Source of the DNA: a virus
DNA: 64,000 nucleotides
Strand: one strand, 5' to 3'
Virus record (IMG/VR): IMGVR_UViG_3300025585_000032
Coordinates: 78,042-142,041 of that record
Program-made: the position numbers and the translations under genes
Notes under the pieces: model-generated
The model's database searches: none
The model's input: the letters and a program-made list of their open reading frames with translations, nothing else
What the model was told of the DNA's origin: nothing
In this document: positions 26,679-35,678 of the stretch, piece after piece
Layout of the letters: each line of letters opens with the position of its first letter
Numbering within the stretch: the stretch's first letter is position 1

Positions 26679-28016
26679 ATGCAACTTACTGAACAATTAG
26701 TACAAAAGTGGGGTCCAGTTCTGGAACATCCAGATCTCCCAAAGATTGCCGATCCGTATAAGAGAGCTGTTACGGCTATGGTACTTGAGAACCAACAGAT
26801 TGCTTCTGCTCAGCAGGCAGCATTCATGGGTGGTGATCGTAGTTTCCTAGCAGAATCAGCACCAACAAACGCAACCGGCGCATCAATCAGCAACTACGAT
26901 CCAATCCTAATCTCATTGGTTCGTCGTGCGCTTCCAAACTTGATCGCATACGATATCTGCGGCGTTCAGCCAATGACAGGCCCAACAGGCTTGATTTTCG
27001 CAATGCGCGCAAAGTACGATTCACAGACTGGTACAGAAGCCCTGTTCACAGAAGCAAATACCAAGTTCTCTGCTGCTAACAAACTTGGTGCAAATGGTGC
27101 ATCTCAGAATCATCAGTCTTCTGGTGGCGAAGGTTATGTTGACTATACTCTTGCCAACACAGGTAACGGTATGACAACAGCCCAGGGTGAAGCACTAGGT
27201 GACTCTGGTACAAATCTATTTGCTGAAATGGCATTCTCAATCGAGAAAGTTACAGTAACTGCTCGTGAGCGTGCATTGAAGGCAGAATACACTCTAGAAC
27301 TTGCACAAGACTTGAAGGCAATTCATGGTCTTGATGCTGAGACAGAACTTGCAAACATTCTGTCAACAGAAATTCTAGCAGAAATCAACCGTGAAGTTAT
27401 CCGCACAATCTATGCAACAGCAAAGTTGGGCTGCTCTTCAGGTACAACAACTGCCGGTACATTTGACTTGGATACCGACTCAAATGGTCGTTGGTCAGTT
27501 GAAAAGTTCAAGGGTCTTATCTTCCAGATCGAACGCGAAGCAAACGTAATTGCTCGTGCAACTCGTCGTGGCAAGGGTAACATCGTAGTATGCTCATCTG
27601 ACGTTGCTTCTGCAATGGCAATGGCTGGCGTTCTACAGTACACCCCAGCACTTCAGGCCGATCTACAGGTAGACGACACAGGTAACACATTTGCTGGTCT
27701 TCTACACAACCGTATCAAGGTCTACATTGATCCTTACTACGGTCAGACATCTGGTGCAACAAATGCAGCAGAACTTGTAACAGTTGGTTATAAGGGAACA
27801 TCACCTTATGACGCTGGCTTGTTCTACTGCCCATACGTTCCACTACAGATGGTTCGTGCAATCGGACAAGACACATTCCAGCCACGTATCGGATTCAAGA
27901 CACGTTACGGAATGGTAGCAAATCCGTTCGCAGAAGGTGCAACAGCAGGTTTGGGCGTGCTTTCAAATCGCTCAAACAACTACTATCGTATCTTCAGAGT
28001 TACAAACTTGATGTAA
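26679..28016 (+). CDS. 23: Major capsid protein gp23
   Basis: A 445-residue HK97-fold capsid protein. Typical T4-superfamily stretches are 'YDPILISLVRRALPNLIAYDICGVQPMTGPTGLIFAMR', 'MAFSIEKVTVTARERALKAEYTLELAQDLKAIHGLDAETELANILSTEI', 'VCSSDVASAMAMAGVL' and 'GFKTRYGMVANPF'. The N-terminal about 60 residues probably form the delta-domain removed by gp21. Codon use is visibly biased toward C-ending codons compared with neighbours, consistent with very high expression. A strong terminator follows. Confidence 0.97.
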   Translation: MQLTEQLVQKWGPVLEHPDLPKIADPYKRAVTAMVLENQQIASAQQAAFMGGDRSFLAESAPTNATGASISNYDPILISLVRRALPNLIAYDICGVQPMTGPTGLIFAMRAKYDSQTGTEALFTEANTKFSAANKLGANGASQNHQSSGGEGYVDYTLANTGNGMTTAQGEALGDSGTNLFAEMAFSIEKVTVTARERALKAEYTLELAQDLKAIHGLDAETELANILSTEILAEINREVIRTIYATAKLGCSSGTTTAGTFDLDTDSNGRWSVEKFKGLIFQIEREANVIARATRRGKGNIVVCSSDVASAMAMAGVLQYTPALQADLQVDDTGNTFAGLLHNRIKVYIDPYYGQTSGATNAAELVTVGYKGTSPYDAGLFYCPYVPLQMVRAIGQDTFQPRIGFKTRYGMVANPFAEGATAGLGVLSNRSNNYYRIFRVTNLM

Positions 28017-28050
28017 TTCTAAGAACAAAAAGAAAGCAAGACTACAACTT

Positions 28051-28079
28051 GAGGGGGAACTTCGGTTCCCCCTCTTTTT
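28051..28079 (+). terminator. Rho-independent terminator after gp23
   Basis: GAGGGGGAAC (28051-28060), loop TTCG, then GTTCCCCCTC (28065-28074) form a perfect 10-bp stem with a UUCG tetraloop, followed directly by TTTTT. This is a textbook intrinsic terminator ending the capsid operon. Confidence 0.95.
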
Positions 28080-28082
28080 GTT

Positions 28083-28090
28083 TATAAATA
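28083..28090 (+). promoter_or_regulatory. Late promoter (TATAAATA)
   Basis: A perfect TATAAATA lies 4 bases after the gp23 terminator and 15 bases before the 28106 start, giving terminator and promoter back to back. It resets transcription for the tube-like gene. Confidence 0.65.
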
Positions 28091-28105
28091 TCGTAGAGGT
28101 AAAAC

Positions 28106-28624
28106 ATGGCAAAACTAAACAAGCAACCAGAAAATACAAGTTTTCTACAACCAACAAAATTTCAGTTGACATTCACAAGAATGCCACACTTGACTTATTT
28201 TTGCCAAACGTTCAATCTACCTGGTTTGTCAATGTCAGAAATTGTGCAAAACACTCCATTTGTAGATCTATATGTACATGGTGACAAAGTTCAATATGAA
28301 CCATTGGATTTGACTTTCATGGTAGATGAAGATCTTCGTTCGTGGTTGGAGATGCACAACTGGATAACTGGACTTACATTTCCTAAAAACTTTGAACAGT
28401 ATCGTCGTCTATTGAAAGACAATCAAGACTATGGTGGCACTGTATCAGATGCAATCATGACGATAATGTCAAATAAGAATACACCGAATATTCGTATAAC
28501 ATTTAGAGACTGTTTTCCTACCATGGTATCTTCAGTCTCATTTGATTACACGATGGATGCAAGCATGACACTAACAGCTTCTGCAACATTCCGATATAAC
28601 TATTTTGATGTTGACATTCTTTGA
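28106..28624 (+). CDS. Tail-tube-fold virion protein (gp3/gp48/gp54-type candidate)
   Basis: A 172-residue protein with the tube-protein layout: 'PTKFQLTFTRMPHLTYFCQTFNLPGLSMSEIVQNTPFVDLYVHGDKVQYEPLDLTFMVDEDL' parallels the gp19 order of strand, 'CQ..NLPG', 'P....G.K..Y..L...F.VDED'. The end 'SFDYTMDASMTLTASATFRYNYFDV' also fits. In related phages a tail completion or tube protein gene often follows gp23. Which tail position it occupies (terminator, initiator or tube variant) cannot be told from the sequence alone. A late promoter precedes it. Confidence 0.65.
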   Translation: MAKLNKQPENTSFLQPTKFQLTFTRMPHLTYFCQTFNLPGLSMSEIVQNTPFVDLYVHGDKVQYEPLDLTFMVDEDLRSWLEMHNWITGLTFPKNFEQYRRLLKDNQDYGGTVSDAIMTIMSNKNTPNIRITFRDCFPTMVSSVSFDYTMDASMTLTASATFRYNYFDVDIL

Positions 28625-28648
28625 TTTATAGTGTATAGTCACTATATT
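28621..28648 (+). promoter_or_regulatory. Candidate promoter with overlapping inverted repeat before uvsY
   Basis: TTGATT (28621-28626) and TATATT (28643-28648) are spaced by 16 bases. TATAGTG (28627-28633) and CACTATA (28640-28646) form a 7-bp inverted repeat across the spacer and -10, which could be an operator or a small hairpin. A GGTGG-like site at 28658 serves uvsY. Confidence 0.4.
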
Positions 28649-28665
28649 TCCAAGAATGGTGGATT

Positions 28666-29109
28666 ATGATCAGAAACATTGATGACTTGATGGAAGCATG
28701 GAAGAAAGATTCACAGATTGATAGCACCGAGTTGGGCACAGAGTCCATTCGTCTATCGTCTCTACATGCCAAATACATAGAAGTATATAAGCATCAGAAG
28801 ATGCGCGAACAGAAACTTCAGTTTGATCTCAACAAATTGACCAAGTTGAAATGGAGATATTATGATGGCAAACTCAATGGCACAGAAGAACTTGAGCAAC
28901 TTGGTTGGGAACCCATGCGTGAAAAGTATCTTCGCGCCGACATTGGCACCATGATTGATGGTGACGATGACGTTCTTGAGATCAAGAACAAGTTATCATA
29001 TACGGAACTTTTCGTTGACTGTTGCGAAAAGATCATCAAGGAAATCCACCAGCGTTCATTCAATTTGAAGAATGCTATAGAATGGCAGAAGTTTACGCAA
29101 GGTGTCTGA
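28666..29109 (+). CDS. uvsY: UvsY recombination mediator
   Basis: A 147-residue helical protein aligning with T4 UvsY: N-terminal 'LMEAWKKDSQIDSTELGTESIRLSSLHAKYIEVY', middle 'KWRYYDGKLNG' (T4 'RLDYYSGRGDG'), and C-terminal 'YTELFVDCCEKIIKEIHQRSFNLKNAIEWQKF'. UvsY loads UvsX recombinase on gp32-coated ssDNA. It overlaps uvsW by 8 bases, as an operon. Confidence 0.92.
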   Translation: MIRNIDDLMEAWKKDSQIDSTELGTESIRLSSLHAKYIEVYKHQKMREQKLQFDLNKLTKLKWRYYDGKLNGTEELEQLGWEPMREKYLRADIGTMIDGDDDVLEIKNKLSYTELFVDCCEKIIKEIHQRSFNLKNAIEWQKFTQGV

Positions 29110-30589
29110 GAAAATAATCGTTGCAAAAAAGAATGAAGCATACATAATGATCTCTTGCGAGCGTAGTGTCGCACGGGAAATTTCTGACTACTTCACATTC
29201 TATGTTCCAGGATATCAATTTACTCCAGCGTTTCGCAATCGTCTCTGGGACGGCAAGATACGCATGTATGACACTAGAGATTCTACTCTCTATTATGGTC
29301 TAATACCGCATCTACAATCTTTTGCCGAAGAACGCAACTACAAGATTATCTTTGATGACAAGGTTCTTCAAACAACTTCTTTCTCTTTGCATGAAGCAAA
29401 AGAATATGCTGAGTCTTTGCAAATACAAAGCCGCAACAAGGATATTGAGGCTAGAGATTATCAAATAGAAGCATTTGCACATTGTATTCGTAATCGTAGA
29501 CAAATGTTGATATCTCCAACAGCATCAGGTAAATCACTTATTGCATATCTTATCACGCGACATATGACAGATCAAGATAAAAAAGGATTGATCATTGTTC
29601 CTACGACATCTCTAGTTGAGCAGTTATATACAGATTTCCAAGATTACTCAACGAAAAATGGTTGGAGTGTTGAAGATAATATTCATAGAATCTATTCTGG
29701 TCGTGAAAAGTCTTCCGATAAACTTGTGACAATATCTACTTGGCAATCTCTATATACTTTGCCAAAAAACTATTTCAATTATGAATGGGTTATCGGAGAC
29801 GAAGCACATAACTTCAAGGCCAAGTCGCTCACAACGATCATGACCAATCTAGACAATGCTTCTCTACGCATTGGCATGACTGGAACACTTGATGGAACAA
29901 AGACGCACAAACTTGTTCTTGAAGGTCTGTTTGGTCCTGTACGCAAGACAGTAACCACAAAAGAACTTATTGACAAGAAACAACTGTCCGACTTTGAGAT
30001 CAAGTGTCTCGTCCTAAAATATCCAGAAGAGATCTCTCGTCTTCTCAAGGATGCAAAATATATTGACGAGATGAAATATATCGTGACGAGCGATGCACGA
30101 AACAAGTTCATTCGGAATCTTGTTCTATCGCTTGAGGGCAATACTCTCATTCTTTTCCAATATGTTGACAATCATGGAAAAGGATTGCATAAATTGATTG
30201 AAGAAAAAGCTGAAGGTAGAAAAGTCTTTTTTGTCCATGGTGGAACAGAAACGGAAACCAGAGAAGAGATTCGTGCAATCGTTGAAAAGGAAAACAATGC
30301 AATCATAGTTGCATCATATGGCACATTCTCCACTGGTATCAATGTTCGCAATCTTCACAACATCATCTTTGCCTCACCATCCAAGAGTCGCATTCGCAAT
30401 CTGCAGTCCATTGGTCGTGGATTGAGACTTGGTGACAACAAGAAAAAGGCTGTACTTTTTGATATAGCTGATGATCTACGATACAAGAAACATGAGAACT
30501 TTACCTTGAAACATTTCCGGGATCGTGTTAGAATATACAATGAAGAGCGTTTTGAATACAAACTATATAACATAGAACTCAAGGTATAA
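29102..30589 (+). CDS. uvsW: UvsW DNA/RNA helicase
   Basis: A 495-residue SF2 helicase starting at GTG 29102. That start aligns with T4 UvsW ('FTFYVPGYQFTPAFRNRLWDGKIRMYD' against 'FSFEADGYRFNPRFRYGNWDGRIRLLD'). Walker A 'SPTASGKS' lies at residues 138-145 and DEAH at 233-236. Motif III/V/VI patterns 'GMTGTLDG', 'VASYGTFSTGINVRNLH' and 'LQSIGRGLR' are visible. UvsW unwinds R-loops and branched intermediates, switching off origin-dependent replication. Confidence 0.94.
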   Translation: MSEKIIVAKKNEAYIMISCERSVAREISDYFTFYVPGYQFTPAFRNRLWDGKIRMYDTRDSTLYYGLIPHLQSFAEERNYKIIFDDKVLQTTSFSLHEAKEYAESLQIQSRNKDIEARDYQIEAFAHCIRNRRQMLISPTASGKSLIAYLITRHMTDQDKKGLIIVPTTSLVEQLYTDFQDYSTKNGWSVEDNIHRIYSGREKSSDKLVTISTWQSLYTLPKNYFNYEWVIGDEAHNFKAKSLTTIMTNLDNASLRIGMTGTLDGTKTHKLVLEGLFGPVRKTVTTKELIDKKQLSDFEIKCLVLKYPEEISRLLKDAKYIDEMKYIVTSDARNKFIRNLVLSLEGNTLILFQYVDNHGKGLHKLIEEKAEGRKVFFVHGGTETETREEIRAIVEKENNAIIVASYGTFSTGINVRNLHNIIFASPSKSRIRNLQSIGRGLRLGDNKKKAVLFDIADDLRYKKHENFTLKHFRDRVRIYNEERFEYKLYNIELKV

Positions 30590-30591
30590 CC

Positions 30592-30951
30592 ATGGAAATA
30601 CTTTATATAAAACTAAAGAATGGTACGGATCTCATCTCCAATACCTCAATAAAGGGAAAGAATGTTACCCTTGAGAATCCTATGGCTGTGCGTCAATATG
30701 CAGATCAGACTGGACGTATTTCTCTTTCATTTCATGAATGGGTACCATCTGATTTCGTGGATGTATCTTCCTTTGTTATTGATAAGGAAGAAACGCTCAT
30801 CATCTGCAGCACCTCTGTTAGAATAAAGGAATTCTACAAGGAGTGTATCAAGCCAGCAGATACAACAGATGAAGACGGTGAAGAAGCATCAACCGATGCA
30901 TATTCAAGTCTCATGAAGTTACTGAGTAGTAATAGAAAACTATTGCATTGA
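30592..30951 (+). CDS. Conserved hypothetical protein, Sm-like beta fold suspected
   Basis: A 119-residue protein right after uvsW. The N-terminal 60 residues ('ILYIKLKNGTDLISNTSIKGKNVTLENPMAVRQ') look like a five-strand Sm-like barrel, a pattern seen in small proteins of T4-like phages at similar places. The C-terminus is acidic then basic ('TDEDGEEASTDAYSSLMKLLSSNRKLLH'). Function unknown. The Sm resemblance is by eye and would need structure prediction. Confidence 0.55.
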   Translation: MEILYIKLKNGTDLISNTSIKGKNVTLENPMAVRQYADQTGRISLSFHEWVPSDFVDVSSFVIDKEETLIICSTSVRIKEFYKECIKPADTTDEDGEEASTDAYSSLMKLLSSNRKLLH

Positions 30952-31004
30952 GCTGAACATTACAAATGTACCGCTTTGTCAAGTGAAAGTCAAGAGAAAT
31001 CGTC

Positions 31005-31580
31005 ATGAAAAAAACCCCATCCAATCACTACATAGATAACAATGAGTTCCTAGCAGTTCTGGTCAAGTACCAGAAAGATGTGCGAAGAGCAAAACGCAAT
31101 AAGGAAAACAAACCGCCCATACCAAACTACATAGGCGAATGTTTCATGAAGATTGCGGAACATCTATCGTATCGTCCCAACTTTGCGAACTATTCGTATC
31201 GTGATGAGATGATAGCCGATGCGATTGAAAATTGTCTCATGTATTTCGAGAACTTTGATCCAAAGAAATCAAAGAATCCTTTTGCATACTTCACGCAAAT
31301 AGTGTATTATGCATTCATTCGTAGAATATCTAAAGAGAAGAAACAACAGTATGTGAAATACAAGTCTTTGGAGAACTCAAGAATATTTGATGAAATTACT
31401 GGTGAGGATCTTGAATTATTGGGATCTGAACTCAAATCTAATATCGTCAAAGGTCAAGAGATCTACGACAACATGGCAGAGTTCATAGAGAACTTTGAAC
31501 AGACACGCAAGGTAAAGAAAGAAAAGTCGTCCAAGAAAGTAGGAATAGAAAAGTTTTACGAAGGAGATACCAATGGCTGA
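31005..31580 (+). CDS. 55: Late-transcription sigma factor gp55
   Basis: A 191-residue homologue of T4 gp55, which binds host RNA polymerase and recognises TATAAATA late promoters. The centre carries the sigma region 2-like stretch ('CFMKIAEHLSYRPNFANYSYRDEMIADAIENCLMYFENFDPKKSKNPFAYFTQIVYYAFIRRISKEKKQQ'). Four perfect TATAAATA elements in this window are its expected targets. It overlaps the next small gene by 8 bases. Confidence 0.93.
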   Translation: MKKTPSNHYIDNNEFLAVLVKYQKDVRRAKRNKENKPPIPNYIGECFMKIAEHLSYRPNFANYSYRDEMIADAIENCLMYFENFDPKKSKNPFAYFTQIVYYAFIRRISKEKKQQYVKYKSLENSRIFDEITGEDLELLGSELKSNIVKGQEIYDNMAEFIENFEQTRKVKKEKSSKKVGIEKFYEGDTNG

Positions 31581-31779
31581 ACAGGAGCCACTACCAGCAT
31601 CAATAGAATACTTGATCAAGAACATGTTGGATTCAAACCAAGATGTGTGGCGTCGTCAACCGTTTCGTCAACGTCTTGCCAGAATGCGCGATTTGATTGA
31701 TGAAAAGATCGTCAAGTATGATGCTGAATATACAAAAGCAAATAAAAATGTGACTCCGTTCAAGAGAGTATCTAAGTGA
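31573..31779 (+). CDS. Small hypothetical protein between gp55 and gp47
   Basis: A 68-residue charged, helical protein ('MLDSNQDVWRRQPFRQRLARMRDLIDEKIVKYDAEY'). It has a good ribosome site (AAGGAG at 31561) and overlaps both neighbours, gp55 by 8 bases and gp47 by 4. Such placement supports it being real. No known function. By position it might relate to the T4 gp47.1/46.1-type small genes. Confidence 0.65.
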   Translation: MAEQEPLPASIEYLIKNMLDSNQDVWRRQPFRQRLARMRDLIDEKIVKYDAEYTKANKNVTPFKRVSK

Positions 31780-32843
31780 AGATTGCCATCATCAACGATA
31801 CTCATGCAGGCGCAAGAAATGACTCTCTTGCGTTTGATGATTATTTTTTTCGTTTTTGGGATAATGTTTTCTTTCCATACTTGAAAGAGAATAATATCAC
31901 CACTGTGTTTCATCTTGGCGATATCGTTGATCGGCGCAAGTTCATCAATTATGTGATTCTCAATCGCTGGAGAAACAAGTTCTTTGGTCGCATGAAAGAC
32001 ATGGATCTCAAGCTGCATGTCTTGGTGGGAAATCACGATGTGCCATACAAGAACACGAACGACATCAATGCGATTGAAGAATTGTTTGAACAGAATGAAT
32101 ACATTCAAGTTTATAAAGAACCGCGCGACATAGTTGTCGATGGTGTTGAGATTTGTTTATTGCCATGGATCAATGTCGAGAATCATCAGAGAACAGTTGA
32201 GCATATCAAGTCCAGTAGAGCACAGATAGCATTTGGGCATCTGGAGATTGCTGGATTTGAAATGGATCGTGGTAATATTTGCCATGATGGCATGAGTCGT
32301 TCCGTGTTCGACAAGTTTGAAACTGTATTGTCTGGTCATTTTCATCACAAGTCATCAGATGGTCATATCACATATCTCGGAAATCAATATCAAATGACAT
32401 GGGCAGACTATGGTGACAAGCGTGGCTTTCATGTGTTTGATACAAACACCAGAGAGTTGTCATTTGTAGAAAATCCATATCAGATGTTCTACAAGATATC
32501 ATATGACGACAAGAGTGATTTGGACTTTGATAAGTTGAAGACGATTGATTTTTCACAATATTCTGGAACATATGTGAAAGTATTGGTGCTAAACAAGACC
32601 AATCCATTTCTATTTGAGAGATTCATGCAGAAGTTGACTGATGCTGCACCATTGGACATAAGCATCGTGGAAGACTTTTCCGAATTGACAAATGGTGCTG
32701 ATGACGATATAATAAATGAAGGTGAAGATACGATGACCATACTAGACAAGTATGTAGACGGTCTTCAAATGGAATCATCGGACAAACTCAAGTCTATTCT
32801 TAGAGAGTTGTATCTTGAAGCGGTAAATTTGGAAAAAGTATGA
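31776..32843 (+). CDS. 47: Recombination nuclease subunit gp47 (Mre11-like)
   Basis: A 355-residue calcineurin-like phosphoesterase starting at GTG 31776 (overlap GTGA). Metal-binding motifs occur in order: 'NDTHAG' (Asp8, His10), 'LGDIVDRR', 'VGNHDVP', 'FGHLEI' and 'SGHFHHKS'. It forms the Mre11/Rad50-type complex with gp46 that resects host DNA and phage DNA ends for recombination-dependent replication. Confidence 0.95.
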   Translation: MKIAIINDTHAGARNDSLAFDDYFFRFWDNVFFPYLKENNITTVFHLGDIVDRRKFINYVILNRWRNKFFGRMKDMDLKLHVLVGNHDVPYKNTNDINAIEELFEQNEYIQVYKEPRDIVVDGVEICLLPWINVENHQRTVEHIKSSRAQIAFGHLEIAGFEMDRGNICHDGMSRSVFDKFETVLSGHFHHKSSDGHITYLGNQYQMTWADYGDKRGFHVFDTNTRELSFVENPYQMFYKISYDDKSDLDFDKLKTIDFSQYSGTYVKVLVLNKTNPFLFERFMQKLTDAAPLDISIVEDFSELTNGADDDIINEGEDTMTILDKYVDGLQMESSDKLKSILRELYLEAVNLEKV

Positions 32844-34555
32844 TCTTCTTTGAAACCATCCGTTGGAAGAACTTTCTCAGTACGGGAAACGACTTCACGG
32901 AGATAAAACTCAACAAGTCATCCACGACATTGATCGTGGGTAACAACGGTAGCGGAAAGTCAACACTCTTGGATGCGTTGACTTTCGCGCTATTTGGTAA
33001 GCCATTTCGTGGCATCAACAAACCAGGGCTATTGAATAGCGTCAATGAAAAAGACTGTGTTGTAGAGATTGAGTTCAAGATCGGAAAAAAGTCATACAAG
33101 ATTGTTCGTGGCATAAAGCCGGGGAAATTTGAAATCTATTGCGACGATCAACTTGTCAATCAGGATGCTTCATCCAGAGACTACCAAGAACACCTGGAGA
33201 AGTTCATTCTCAAGATGAATTTCAAATCGTTCACGCAGATCGTTGTTCTTGGCTCATCTACATTCGTGCCATTCATGCAGTTGTCTGCATCTGATCGTCG
33301 TGCAATCATTGAAGATCTTTTGGATATTCAAATCTTTTCGTCCATGAATGCTGTGCTCAAGCAGAAACTTGTTGCACTCAAGGACATGATGAATGATGTC
33401 TCACATCGTCGTGAATTGACTAAGGTGAAGATTGAATCGACCAAGAAGTTGATTGAAGAATTGGACAATACAAATGTTATTCAGATTGAAAAGATCAATC
33501 GTGATATTGCAAATAGCAATGTTCAAATAACAACATTGACAACTGAATACAATGATCTTCAGGCTGAGATTGAAGAATTGAGCAAGTCAATCTCTGACGA
33601 GAGAAAGACAAACAACAAGTTGTCCAAACTAAATGATCTATCGGTCAAGATCAACTACAATATCTCAAAGACTCAAACCGATATTGATTTCTATCATGAA
33701 AATGATAATTGTCCAACATGTCGTCAATCAATTGAAGAAGACTTCAAGGCCGAACAAATCAAGTCGTATGACGAGAAGATTCTGGAGTACAAAAGAGGTC
33801 TCGGCGATATTGACAAGGAAATGAAGAAGGTCAATGATAGGATTGACGAGATAAAGAAGATTGCAAAGAAGATAGTTGACAAGTCGTCGGAAATGCACAA
33901 GAAAACTGCAACCATAACTGCTGTTCGTGGTTATATTGATCGTCTTGTCAAGGACAAGGAAAACATTGAAACCAATAGAACGATTGATACTACGCACACG
34001 GATGACTTGAAGAACTTGGAAAACAAGTTGTTGGAACTTGATGAAGAAGAAAAGAAGATCGTGAATGACAAGCATCATCACGAACAAGTTGCCATTCTTC
34101 TAAAAGATAGTGGCATCAAGACAAAGATCATCAAGCAATATTTGCCAATCATGAACAAGCTGATCAACAAGTATTTGGCTTCGATGGAATTCTTTGTCAA
34201 CTTCAACATCAATGAGAACTTTGAGGAAGTCATCAAGAGTCGTCATCGTGACGAATTCTCCTATGAGAATTTTTCTGAAGGCGAGAAGCAGAAGATTGAT
34301 TTGTCGCTATTGTTCACTTGGCGCGCGATAGCAAAGATGAAGAATAGTGTTAGCACCAATCTTCTTGTGTTGGACGAGATCTTTGATAGTTCTCTGGATT
34401 CAAATGGTACGGAAGAACTTCTAAAGATCTTGAATTCCATAAGCACGGATACGAATGTATTTGTGATCTCACACAAGGGTGATATTCTTTTTGACAAGTT
34501 TAGATCAGTTGTTAGATTTGAAAAGGTAAATAACTTCTCAAGGATAATGAAATGA
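32840..34555 (+). CDS. 46: Recombination nuclease subunit gp46 (Rad50-like ATPase)
   Basis: A 571-residue SMC/Rad50-type ATPase. Walker A 'GNNGSGKST' lies at residues 34-42. Long coiled coils (about 170-280 and 310-400) flank a zinc-hook 'CPTC' at about 291-294. The ABC signature 'FSEGEKQKIDLS' is near 477 and Walker B 'LLVLDEIFD' near 510. It pairs with gp47 immediately upstream (ATGA overlap). Confidence 0.95.
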   Translation: MIFFETIRWKNFLSTGNDFTEIKLNKSSTTLIVGNNGSGKSTLLDALTFALFGKPFRGINKPGLLNSVNEKDCVVEIEFKIGKKSYKIVRGIKPGKFEIYCDDQLVNQDASSRDYQEHLEKFILKMNFKSFTQIVVLGSSTFVPFMQLSASDRRAIIEDLLDIQIFSSMNAVLKQKLVALKDMMNDVSHRRELTKVKIESTKKLIEELDNTNVIQIEKINRDIANSNVQITTLTTEYNDLQAEIEELSKSISDERKTNNKLSKLNDLSVKINYNISKTQTDIDFYHENDNCPTCRQSIEEDFKAEQIKSYDEKILEYKRGLGDIDKEMKKVNDRIDEIKKIAKKIVDKSSEMHKKTATITAVRGYIDRLVKDKENIETNRTIDTTHTDDLKNLENKLLELDEEEKKIVNDKHHHEQVAILLKDSGIKTKIIKQYLPIMNKLINKYLASMEFFVNFNINENFEEVIKSRHRDEFSYENFSEGEKQKIDLSLLFTWRAIAKMKNSVSTNLLVLDEIFDSSLDSNGTEELLKILNSISTDTNVFVISHKGDILFDKFRSVVRFEKVNNFSRIMK

Positions 34556-34896
34556 CATCAAATATTGATTGGACTTCGCCCCGGGCGACACTTCAAACTT
34601 ATCAAGACTTTGCTAAAGGCAATGATCGGTTTGAGTCTTTGACTGTCGACACAAAGATGATTACTGTTACGCACAAGGTTACTGAATTTGAAGATATAAC
34701 AAAAGATGAAAAGCGTTATGAACAATACATCAAGGAAAAAATGGCACTTGAGATTGCCAATTTGATCTTGAAAGACGATCTTGTTTTGTTTACGAAACAA
34801 AACGATGTTGCAACATACACAAAAACATATCGTGCGCGAGCATTCTTGGCAAACAAAGATATTGTATCTATTCTCGTAAAGTCCGATATAAAATAA
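34552..34896 (+). CDS. Hypothetical protein downstream of gp46
   Basis: A 114-residue protein coupled to gp46 by ATGA. It is rich in Thr, Lys and Asp with alpha/beta alternation ('ITVTHKVTEFEDITKDEKRYEQYIKEKMALEIANLILKDDLVLFTKQ'). No domain recognised. The operon position links it to recombination or to the following deformylase only weakly. Confidence 0.55.
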   Translation: MTSNIDWTSPRATLQTYQDFAKGNDRFESLTVDTKMITVTHKVTEFEDITKDEKRYEQYIKEKMALEIANLILKDDLVLFTKQNDVATYTKTYRARAFLANKDIVSILVKSDIK

Positions 34897-34909
34897 AGGA
34901 AAGTAAAAA

Positions 34910-35485
34910 ATGATAGAAGGTGGTATGCTAAAAATCAATACGGCGGCGCAAACGATTCGTCCGTATGAAATCTATGATCTTGTGAAATCAACTGATCCAG
35001 TTCTCAAGCAAATCTGCAAGCCATTTGATTTTGCAAATCCCCCTATTGATCCAATTCATCTCTCATCGTCTTTGTTTGAGACGATGTTCAAGCATAGTGG
35101 TCTTGGATTGTCTGCGCCACAAGTTGGAATACCATATCGTGTATTTGTCATTGGATATGATAACACGAACAAGCAAGTGTTTTTCAATCCAGAGATCATT
35201 GAGAAATCAGAGCGTGAAGACGATCATCTTGAAGGATGCTTATCATTCAAAAGATTGTTTTTCAAGATTTCTCGTCCGCAAGAAATCAAGATCAAGTATC
35301 AGCATGTTAGCGGCAAATGGGATGAAACTAAGTTCGTAGGCTTGACCGCTAGATGTATTCAGCATGAGATGGATCATCTTGATGGCATTTGTTTTACGGA
35401 TAGAGTTGGTAAGACAACTCTTATGATGGCAAGAGAAAAAGAACGCAAATTGAGAATAAAGATGACCAGAGATGCTAGAAAGTGA
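34910..35485 (+). CDS. def: Peptide deformylase
   Basis: A 191-residue deformylase with all three signature motifs: 'GLGLSAPQ' (64-71), 'EGCLS' (108-112, metal ligand Cys110) and 'QHEMDHLDG' (151-159, ligands His152 and His156, catalytic Glu153). It removes the N-formyl group from nascent proteins. Phage deformylases are known in environmental T4-like phages and are thought to support late protein output. The first motif has Ser for the usual Ala (GLSAPQ), a common variation. Confidence 0.93.
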   Translation: MIEGGMLKINTAAQTIRPYEIYDLVKSTDPVLKQICKPFDFANPPIDPIHLSSSLFETMFKHSGLGLSAPQVGIPYRVFVIGYDNTNKQVFFNPEIIEKSEREDDHLEGCLSFKRLFFKISRPQEIKIKYQHVSGKWDETKFVGLTARCIQHEMDHLDGICFTDRVGKTTLMMAREKERKLRIKMTRDARK

Positions 35486-35678
35486 TTGGAGATACTGGGA
35501 GAAGCATGACATGAAAGATAGTGAGTTTCTTTTTTGGTTGAGAGATAGACTCATCAATGTCTACGGTGAAGATCCACATATCGACTATGTTCAAAAACTA
35601 TATTCCATAGCCAGAAAAGTGGAAGATGATGAGAACTATTGGAATAGAGTAATAGATAGTTCTAGACAAACAGACTAA
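35472..35678 (+). CDS. Small hypothetical protein
   Basis: A 68-residue acidic protein overlapping the end of def by 14 bases. It contains 'FLFWLRDRLINVYGEDPHIDYVQKLYSIARKV', a pattern of short helices often seen in small phage accessory proteins. It ends just before the promoter of the DNA methyltransferase gene. No function recognised. Confidence 0.55.
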   Translation: MLESDWRYWEKHDMKDSEFLFWLRDRLINVYGEDPHIDYVQKLYSIARKVEDDENYWNRVIDSSRQTD

